From the NCBI GenBank assembly GCA_022013615.1, contig JAKLQB010000015.1, positions 1 through 8,672 on the forward strand: a stretch of DNA of 8,672 nt, read 5' to 3'. A program made the position numbers and the translations under genes. Origin of the DNA: Desulfobacterales bacterium (GTDB taxonomy: Bacteria > Desulfobacterota > DSM-4660 > Desulfatiglandales > Desulfatiglandaceae). Shown in pieces: positions 1-4,670 of the stretch. The notes beneath the pieces are model-generated. The model worked only from the letters and a program-made list of their open reading frames with translations. It was not told where the DNA came from and did not search any database. Numbering within the stretch: position 1 is the stretch's first letter; each line of letters begins with the position of its first letter.

Positions 1-166
1 AGCGGTCGGTTTTCCCGTACAAAACGTTTTCAAAATGACGTATGGTGATAAGAATGCAACCTTTGAACCTCTGAACCCGTGAACGGTTACAATATATTTA
101 GCGGGATCATAGGACAAATCGATGGGGACGTTAGTGCAGAGCGTGCATAAACCTTTTATAACCTCC
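1..166. other. Gene-free left edge with short tandem repeats
   Basis: No reading frame here looks coding. The only structure I see is the tandem 8-nt repeat described separately at 58-89. On the minus strand a GGAGG lies just after the stop of the hsdM-like fragment and a further ATG opens a frame of only five codons, so the DNA looks like decayed gene remnants rather than an active gene. Confidence 0.5.
58..89. repeat. Degenerate tandem 8-nt repeat (4 units)
   Basis: Four consecutive 8-nt units can be read: aacctttg, aacctctg, aacccgtg, aacggtta. The first three fit AACCYBTG and the fourth is diverged. On the minus strand this is a GGTTCA-type series. No function is evident. It lies in non-coding DNA beside the hsdM-like fragment and could be a slippage product or part of a dispersed intergenic repeat family. 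Confidence 0.5.
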
Positions 167-292
167 TTAATGAGACAATCTGTTGTACGCTTTATTGGAT
201 GAAGGTAACTCCTCTATGTAATCTCCATAGTCAATGCCGTTATGCTGCAGGGTGTCGCTTAATCCCCAGAGTTTGGCTACAATATCGGTCAT
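167..292 (-). pseudogene. N-terminal fragment of a type I restriction methyltransferase subunit (HsdM-like)
   Basis: A 41-codon minus-strand frame opens with MTDIVAKLWGLSDTLQHNG and continues DYGDYIEE. From memory of the family this matches the beginning of HsdM proteins, which read like MTDIVxKLWGFCHTLRHDGVDYGDYIEQ. After YIEE the sequence stops resembling HsdM, which should continue with a TYLLFLKM-like segment, and ends at a TAA after another 12 residues. Intact HsdM is around 500 residues with a catalytic NPPF motif further in, so this piece cannot be a working methyltransferase. A GGAT lies a few bases before the ATG. A second frame with a good GGAGG (355-359) starts at 347, overlaps this start and ends after 35 codons; it may be part of the same decayed locus. 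It is most likely the scar of a deleted or recombined restriction system. HsdM recognition is by eye only. Confidence 0.6.
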
Positions 293-428
293 AAAGATCC
301 TTTTCTTTGACAGGATCAACAGGAATCATAATCCCTTTTTCATCCATCAGTTATCCTCCATTTATTCTAAACTGTAGAAAGTCATATATCTGATCTTTAG
401 AGCATTGCTACAGCCTGCTCAGTGTTGT
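293..428. other. Intergenic, no intact gene
   Basis: This lies between the end of the radical SAM gene and the hsdM-like fragment. On the minus strand it holds a clear ribosome binding site (GGAGG, 355-359) 7 nt before an ATG at 347, whose frame overlaps the start of the hsdM-like fragment and stops after 35 codons. A 5-bp hairpin (GAGCA 400-404 with TGCTC 416-420) lies downstream of the radical SAM gene but has no T-run, so I do not call it a terminator. Confidence 0.4.
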
Positions 429-1151
429 TTATATCTTCATCGTAAGATTCCTATATTCGCAATAAGGGAAGCAGCAGATGTCGCGGGAGCCGTCAAGATT
501 AATGCGCACGAACCCTTCCCCGCAGTTCTCGGCAAGGCCCAACCGACGGCGGGTGTAATCATCGGCAGCCACAGTTACTCCTGATCTTTGTCCCAGTCGG
601 GTAAGAAGGCTGAAAGCGCCCGATAGTTCGTCCGTTCTCGGGACGAATTCATGTCTTGCACCTTTATAACCCAAAAACAGCAGACAAACGGCCTTATGCA
701 AAATAGCTTGCACGGCCCACTCTGTCACTTGTTTCAGCCCCTTGCGGAGCAATAGCAGGTTGATTACAGCCCGGGGATGGGCTGCAAGAACGGTCCACTC
801 TCCCTTGCCAGCCGAGACGCCAAAGCTGTACAGCAGGCCTGAATCGGCAAGGGCCATTATCTGTCCGGGATCGCGGGCGTTTGTAGTTAATCCGGCGCGC
901 AGTCCCCGCTTGCGGGCGGCATCAAGTAGCACGGGTAGAGCTGGGTGGAGCGTAGGTTCACCGCCACCCAGGGCCACCGAGCCAACGTCCTCTGAGATCA
1001 GTTCATCAAGTAGCGCAACAAACTGGGCCACTGGCATGTCCTGCTCGGCCTTTGTCTGGTCGCAATAGGGGCAGAGGTTGTTGCAGCGTTGTGTGATCTC
1101 CACCGATGCCAGTCGAAACCGGTCATTTGTCCAGAGGGGCCCCTTTGTCAT
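429..1151 (-). CDS. Radical SAM enzyme with Twitch/SPASM-like C-terminal cysteine group
   Basis: A 240-aa cytoplasmic enzyme expected to cleave S-adenosylmethionine with a [4Fe-4S] cluster and start radical chemistry. The cluster motif is CX3CX2C (C23, C27, C30, in RCNNLCPYC), and GGGEP at 62-66 is the SAM-amine contact that follows strand 2. Near the C-terminus, C210 is followed by a GxxxxINLDGSRDIC-type stretch with C226, C227 and C231. That pattern resembles the auxiliary-cluster part of Twitch/SPASM domains, common in radical SAM enzymes that modify peptides, though the protein is shorter than full SPASM enzymes. The start is supported by AGGA 5 nt before the ATG. The gene overlaps the end of the upstream 326-aa gene by 29 nt in a different frame, so the two are probably translated together. 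The substrate is unknown. The absence of a CX14CX2C motif argues against canonical QueE, and I do not see viperin motifs. Composition is GC-rich compared with the methyltransferase gene to the right. Confidence 0.85.
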   Translation of the reverse strand: MTKGPLWTNDRFRLASVEITQRCNNLCPYCDQTKAEQDMPVAQFVALLDELISEDVGSVALGGGEPTLHPALPVLLDAARKRGLRAGLTTNARDPGQIMALADSGLLYSFGVSAGKGEWTVLAAHPRAVINLLLLRKGLKQVTEWAVQAILHKAVCLLFLGYKGARHEFVPRTDELSGAFSLLTRLGQRSGVTVAADDYTRRRLGLAENCGEGFVRINLDGSRDICCFPYCEYRNLTMKI

Positions 1152-2103
1152 CAGTATCCTTCTTCCCTGCTATCAGATCGTCACGATCGCCCCATGGCGG
1201 GCTATGCAGATCGTTGTGCAGGAGTCGCAGGGCGTCCACCCCATCATTAGTATAGACCTCGCTTGCCTGTTCGATTATGGATTCCAGCCGCTTTGTCAGG
1301 AAAAGGCGTGCTGGACCCTGGCCCCGACATTCGGTCCAGAGCAGCCAGGCCAGGGCTGCCTGCCTGTATAGGTAGGTCAACGGCTCGGCCGCAGCCATAA
1401 TCCACTTTTCTACGCTTTTACCCAGCCGGACGGCCAGTGCGGCCCAATGGATTCGTTCAACCGGACCCATGTTAGCCGGATCCAGGCGCGCAAGTTCATA
1501 TTCCATCACGGACTCGGATCTCGTGTTCACTTCACGAAAGGCCTCCTCCGCCCGCTTGACTGAATCCTGAACCCAGAGATGGCCTACGGTCGGGTAGCTG
1601 GCCCGTGCATTTAGTACATTCGTTCCATATTTTTCCATCAGTTGGTGGCGGTGGGTTGCCATCGAAGCTGGCAGGTCAACTGGCATCTGAAATATCCCCA
1701 GTTCCTCCCAGGCCGCCGCATGGATTGTGTCGGCCAGATCGCGTACATACTGCTCACGGGTCTCTGGAGCCGTTCCGCCCTGGGGAAGAAGCAGGGTGTC
1801 TCGCAACTCGAACTGGCCCAGACCGTTCTCCGCTGCCCGGCTCAGCAGTTTCTTCACCTGCGCCTCATCTATTGCCTCCCGGTTGCCAAAGGAGGGTGGG
1901 TGGCCTCCGTCATTAGGCGTTTCTAAGCAAAACCCCTCCCAGGCCTGCTCGTATTCAGGGCCAAGCTCTTGAGCCAGGCCGTTAAGCTGTCGGCCCAAGG
2001 CCTGGGCCTGGAAAAAGTCTATGTGCCGCAATACGTTCTCAAACTCTTCGGCCAGCGATACAACAAGACCCGGATCGCTGCACTCTACTAGCAGTTGGCG
2101 CAT
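1123..2103 (-). CDS. Unrecognised 326-aa helical protein, partner of the radical SAM gene
   Basis: I do not recognise this family. The protein is soluble, with no signal peptide or membrane segment, and the residue pattern suggests mostly amphipathic helices (e.g. residues 13-48, 80-92, 116-136, 180-206 and 213-285). There are only three cysteines (C8, C59, C259) and no clustered metal-binding motif. Two histidines lie in a THRHQLMEKYG stretch (150-160). The C-terminus is charged and Lys/Asp-rich. The start is well supported: GGAG lies 7 nt before the ATG. The 29-nt overlap with the radical SAM gene, and their shared GC-rich composition (34 of 60 bases are G/C at 1441-1500), indicate one transcription unit and a linked role, perhaps substrate delivery or scaffold. 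That role is inference from position only. I see no convincing promoter in the 112 nt between its start and the insertion sequence, so the IS may have separated it from its original promoter. Confidence 0.75.
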   Translation of the reverse strand: MRQLLVECSDPGLVVSLAEEFENVLRHIDFFQAQALGRQLNGLAQELGPEYEQAWEGFCLETPNDGGHPPSFGNREAIDEAQVKKLLSRAAENGLGQFELRDTLLLPQGGTAPETREQYVRDLADTIHAAAWEELGIFQMPVDLPASMATHRHQLMEKYGTNVLNARASYPTVGHLWVQDSVKRAEEAFREVNTRSESVMEYELARLDPANMGPVERIHWAALAVRLGKSVEKWIMAAAEPLTYLYRQAALAWLLWTECRGQGPARLFLTKRLESIIEQASEVYTNDGVDALRLLHNDLHSPPWGDRDDLIAGKKDTDDKGAPLDK

Positions 2104-2125
2104 TTCTTACTCCTTCATATACCCT

Positions 2126-2188
2126 CTATACTATCTGACAGTTCACGTATTTGTAGCACTTACCTTCCCTGACGAGTTCAGTCTTCAT
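2126..2188 (-). CDS. Possible 20-aa peptide ORF upstream of the 326-aa gene
   Basis: A short frame encodes MKTELVREGKCYKYVNCQIV and ends 22 nt before the start of the 326-aa gene, on the same strand. Its ATG directly abuts the TAA of the preceding short frame (TAAATG), which would suit coupled translation, but it has no ribosome binding site of its own. It has two cysteines and two tyrosines, residues that radical SAM peptide maturases often modify. A frame this short can easily occur by chance. I list it because of its position in front of a radical SAM operon and would not call it a gene without conservation. Confidence 0.2.
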   Translation of the reverse strand: MKTELVREGKCYKYVNCQIV

Positions 2189-2215
2189 TTACGGGAAGAG
2201 ATGCGGGTTATCTAG
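2189..2215 (-). pseudogene. 3' part of a short ORF split by the insertion sequence
   Basis: If the IS is removed leaving one CTAG, the short frame that starts at 4124 continues here as the codons for DNPHLFP and ends at TAA (2191-2189). The restored peptide would be MTDNITWGLDNPHLFP, 16 residues. The start has a strong AAGGAG ribosome binding site, but there is no homology evidence that the peptide is real. Confidence 0.2.
2212..2215. repeat. Left copy of CTAG flanking the IS (probable target duplication)
   Basis: CTAG lies directly outside the left inverted repeat, and an identical CTAG lies directly outside the right one at 4097-4100. CTAG is itself a palindrome, so it could equally be counted as the outer 4 bp of the terminal inverted repeats. 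No longer direct repeat is seen further out. Confidence 0.6.
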
Positions 2216-2231
2216 GAGGCTGTCCGAGAAT
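2216..2231 (+). repeat. Left terminal inverted repeat of the IS
   Basis: It reads gaggctgtccgagaat and pairs with the right end with a single mismatch at position 13. It marks the outer boundary of the element next to CTAG. Confidence 0.85.
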
Positions 2232-2371
2232 AGACTGATTGGCCCATTTTCTCGAAACAATTTTGGAATTATTTTGAAGGATATGCGTCTCTAAATCATA
2301 AGTCAACTAAAACACTGTGATAATGGAACGGGAAAGATTAGTGAAAACAACAAGATATAGTGTATTAGACA

Positions 2372-2400
2372 TTGACAACCGCTATACTTTGTGGTAACCT
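2372..2400 (+). promoter_or_regulatory. Possible transposase promoter
   Basis: A perfect TTGACA (2372-2377) lies 17 nt before TAACCT (2395-2400), a weak -10 with 3 of 6 matches to TATAAT. A better -10 look-alike, TATACT (2383-2388), is too close to that -35. The site is about 40 nt before the transposase start, whose ribosome binding site is GGGAG. Confidence 0.35.
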
Positions 2401-2436
2401 TCTTTTACGATTTTAACAGTCAAAGGGAGTACCGCA

Positions 2437-3949
2437 ATGCCGATTCCTTTCAAAAAAGACCCGCTTGAGTTTAAACAAAGAGCACTGTTTGCCACCAATG
2501 TTTTTGATTTATTACCGGCGGATCATCCATGTTTTGTTTACGAGGACATATTTCAACAACTTGACACATCAAGCGTTGAAGAACAATTCAGCGTTCGTGG
2601 TCAGAATGCCTATCATCCGAAACTAATAACGGGCATCCTGATATATGCTTACAGCCAAGGGGTGTTCAGCTCTCGTGAGATAGAAAAGAGATGCCATGAA
2701 GATATTGGGTTTATGTTTATATCGCATTGTAACTGTCCTAATTTCAGAGTACTGAGTGACTTCAGGAAAGACAACTACGAATTTTTTAAGGAGTGCTTCA
2801 AGTCCCGCCGAGGCGGGACTGGCGATGGAAGCCGGGATGGTATCGCTTGGCCATGTAAGTTTGGATGGATCGAAGTTTAAGGCAAATACCTCGAAGCATA
2901 AGGCGATGAGTTACGGGCGACTCAAGGCAAAGGAAAAGGAACTGACTGAGGAGATTGAAGACCTGATAGCAAAAGCAGCCAAATGCGATGAAGAAGAAGA
3001 CGAAGAATATCAGGATAAGACCGGCTATGAGATACCTGAAGAACTAAAGATCAAAGAGAAAAGGTTAACCAAGATCAAGGAAGCCAAAGAAGCATTAGAG
3101 AAGAGAGAGCAGGAACTGAATCCTGGCAAAAAGATAGACGACAAGAAGCAGATAAGTTTTGCGGATAAAGAAGCTCGGATCATGGGGAAGAAAGGCGACT
3201 TTGATTATTCCTATAATGGCCAGATAAGTGTTGATGAAGACAATCAAATAATTGTAGGGCAGCATTTGAGTCAAAACGCGAACGACAAACAGGAAGCTGA
3301 GCCGGGATTAGAAGAAATTAAAGAAACAACGGGTGACTTACCAGATAAAATGAGTCTTGATAACGGTTACATGTCAGGTAACAATCTTGAAGCGTTTGAG
3401 GGCAAAGAGACAGATGTTTATATAGCGACCGGTAAGGGTGAGAAAAAGGATCACAGAGAAATAGAAGATTCAAATCGAAAGATCAAGAAAACTGACTTCA
3501 GTTATGATGAAGATAAAGATTGTTTTGTTTGTCCTGCTGGCCATGTTTTGGAATTAAAGACAGAGAGTAGTGATGGTAAGAAGGTTTATCAAGGGGATAA
3601 AGATGAATGTGATATCTGCTTTTATAAAGCCAGGTGCTGCAGTTCAAAGAGAGGGGAACCTCGTACCATAAATACCGATGACAAAGAACCATTACGCCAG
3701 AAAATGAATGAAAAGATGGAGCAAGAAGCATCAAAAGAGATTTACAAAAAGCGGAAAAAGATTGTTGAACCTGTCTTTGGTCAAATAAAGAATAGTGGAT
3801 TCCGAGGTTTTAGTTTACGGGGTCACGAAAAGGCGAGCGGGGAATTTTCGTTAGCTTGTGCGGTCCACAACTTTAAGAAGATTGTAAAAGCCATAATATG
3901 TGGGAAGGTATGCCTTGAATCAAAGGGATTAGCCCCAGTGGTTGCCTAA
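2437..3949 (+). pseudogene. IS1182-family DDE transposase, two frames (frameshifted)
   Basis: The first frame (2437-2880, 147 codons) starts with GGGAG about 8 nt before the ATG. It carries the IS1182-type N-terminus, including YHPKLITGILIYAYSQGVFS and the NFRVLSDFRKDN segment, up to FKECFK. The family sequence resumes in the next frame (+1) at LAMEAGMVSLGH (about 2819) and runs to 3949. The catalytic Asp is likely in SLDGSKFKAN, the second in MSLDNGYMSGNN, and the Glu in VEPVFGQIKNSGFRGF. The central part (roughly 2900-3130) is a Lys/Glu-rich probable coiled coil. A cysteine group (CPAGH and DECDICFYKARCC) precedes the Glu. The frame changes between 2803 and 2818, inside a perfect 20-nt palindrome. 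Most likely this is an inactivating mutation; programmed +1 frameshifting at TCC-C or a sequencing error in a GC-rich hairpin are alternatives. Members of this family normally have one ORF. Confidence 0.85.
2801..2820. repeat. Perfect 20-nt GC-rich palindrome inside the transposase
   Basis: Two 9-nt arms (agtcccgcc and ggcgggact) flank a 2-nt centre (ga). It is far more GC-rich than the surrounding AT-rich transposase and coincides with the point where the protein changes frame. It could be a small mobile palindromic unit inserted into or replacing coding sequence, or a hairpin that promoted a local mutation. Confidence 0.75.
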
Positions 3950-4080
3950 GAAGGGCAACCGGGACTGTATTTGGCGGAAAAAGCGAGTTTCCGGGGAGCT
4001 TTTTCCTCTATTTCCGCAAAAAACTGCTTGTTCGACTATCCGGTCTCAATTTTAAGATGCCTATTTTTTTGTAATCGTGA

Positions 4081-4096
4081 ATTGTCGGACAGCCTC
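4081..4096 (-). repeat. Right terminal inverted repeat of the IS
   Basis: On the minus strand it reads gaggctgtccgacaat, matching the left end at 15 of 16 positions. The flanking CTAG (4097-4100) follows immediately. Confidence 0.85.
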
Positions 4097-4100
4097 CTAG
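4097..4100. repeat. Right copy of CTAG flanking the IS
   Basis: Identical to the left copy at 2212-2215. With a 4-bp target duplication, the original site would have been a single CTAG. Confidence 0.6.
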
Positions 4101-4124
4101 CCCCCAAGTAATGTTGTCAGTCAT
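4101..4124 (-). pseudogene. 5' part of a short ORF cut by the insertion sequence
   Basis: An ATG at 4124-4122 is preceded by a near-ideal ribosome binding site (AAGGAG) about 7 nt upstream, in the 36-nt gap after the PIN gene stop. The frame reads MTDNITWG and then CTA of the flanking CTAG; the IS interrupts it. In the present arrangement it runs on into the IS for about 30 further codons. With the IS removed it closes as a 16-residue peptide at 2189. The ribosome binding site is stronger than chance would suggest, but no homology supports the product. It could be a leader or precursor peptide, or noise. Confidence 0.25.
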
Positions 4125-4160
4125 GTGGCTTCTCCTTACGAAAACGGCACAAATGGGGTT

Positions 4161-4670
4161 TTATTTCCATCTTGCGATTCGAAGGGAATAGTCCAGGTTT
4201 TCGGATACGTCTACAAGTCGTTGCATATGATCGCCGGTGACCAGTATCAAATTGTATTGAATGGCCTGTGCTGCTATCCAGATATCATTCTCCTGGACAC
4301 CGAGTTCCTTAGCGCTCGTTCGTTCAATAAGGTCTTCCGGCCATTTTACAGTCAGTCTTCCTCGGCGATCTCTTGGTGAAAATTTCTTAAACAGTTCTGC
4401 TCGTAAATCCGAATAGGGACCAATGGTATGCTTATCAATATCAAGTATAAAGGGATGGTTCGACATTTCGTGCCTGACTTGATTCTGACTATCTATATCC
4501 ATCTCTGGGGTTATCTTCATCCCGTATTCTATTTCTGCAAGGACAATAGTGGATAGCCAGACTGGGGATTGAGAGACGCTTGCGAAAAAAGCTTTGACAG
4601 TATCATGTTCAGGATGCCGCGCATTCCAAAGAGGACTGACGGCATTAGTATCAAAAAGGTATCCGTCCAT
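4161..4670 (-). CDS. VapC-like PIN-domain nuclease
   Basis: A 169-aa PIN-domain protein. The four acidic residues expected at a PIN metal site are visible: D7 in YLFDTN, E46 in VLAEIEYG, D129 in QENDIWIAAQA and D147 in LVTGDHMQ. PIN proteins of the VapC kind are usually Mg-dependent ribonucleases and act as toxins held by a partner. This one is somewhat longer than a typical VapC of about 130-140 residues, with an insertion-like stretch around 52-115. Its ATG shares one base with the methyltransferase stop (TGATG), so its translation is very likely coupled to the methyltransferase. No small VapB-like antitoxin lies next to it; the candidate partners are the methyltransferase and the MerR-type regulator. 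Whether it cuts RNA or DNA here is unknown. The domain call is secure; the role in the operon is inferred. Confidence 0.85.
   Translation of the reverse strand: MDGYLFDTNAVSPLWNARHPEHDTVKAFFASVSQSPVWLSTIVLAEIEYGMKITPEMDIDSQNQVRHEMSNHPFILDIDKHTIGPYSDLRAELFKKFSPRDRRGRLTVKWPEDLIERTSAKELGVQENDIWIAAQAIQYNLILVTGDHMQRLVDVSENLDYSLRIARWK

Larger units (their letters stand above)
2216..4096 (+). mobile_element. IS1182-family insertion sequence, 1881 bp, transposase frameshifted
   Basis: The element is bounded by terminal inverted repeats matching at 15 of 16 positions (2216-2231 and 4081-4096; the core GAGGCTGTCCGA is perfect) and flanked by CTAG on both sides. It carries one transposase locus on the plus strand. 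About 220 bp of leader precede the transposase and about 130 bp follow it. The trailing segment is rich in hairpins: GGTTGCC/GGCAACC across the transposase stop (3940-3946 with 3954-3960), a 9-bp stem at 3976-3984 with 3998-4006, and GCGGAAA/TTTCCGC (3974-3980 with 4011-4017). The family call rests on the transposase sequence. The element sits between two minus-strand gene sets and is oriented against both. Ends and CTAG are intact, so insertion may be fairly recent, but the transposase needs a +1 shift to be read through. Confidence 0.9.

Noticed and set aside
400..420. Hairpin GAGCA/TGCTC downstream of the radical SAM gene as a terminator
   Set aside because: The stem is only 5 bp with an 11-nt loop and no T-run follows, so it is not a credible intrinsic terminator.
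742..1068. Plus-strand open frame of 108 codons
   Set aside because: It lies antisense inside the radical SAM gene, has low-complexity Ser/Arg/Pro-rich composition and no ribosome binding site; it is a by-product of GC-rich coding on the other strand.
1605..1972. Several overlapping plus-strand frames of 80-100 codons
   Set aside because: All are antisense to the 326-aa gene, which has a good start and overlap with its neighbour; none has recognisable protein features.
3940..4017. Hairpins after the transposase stop as a rho-independent terminator
   Set aside because: The stems are real, but none is followed by a proper T-run in the plus direction; they are better treated as subterminal structure of the IS.
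4125..4379. Plus-strand 84-codon frame
   Set aside because: It is antisense to the PIN gene, whose catalytic residues are all in place on the minus strand.
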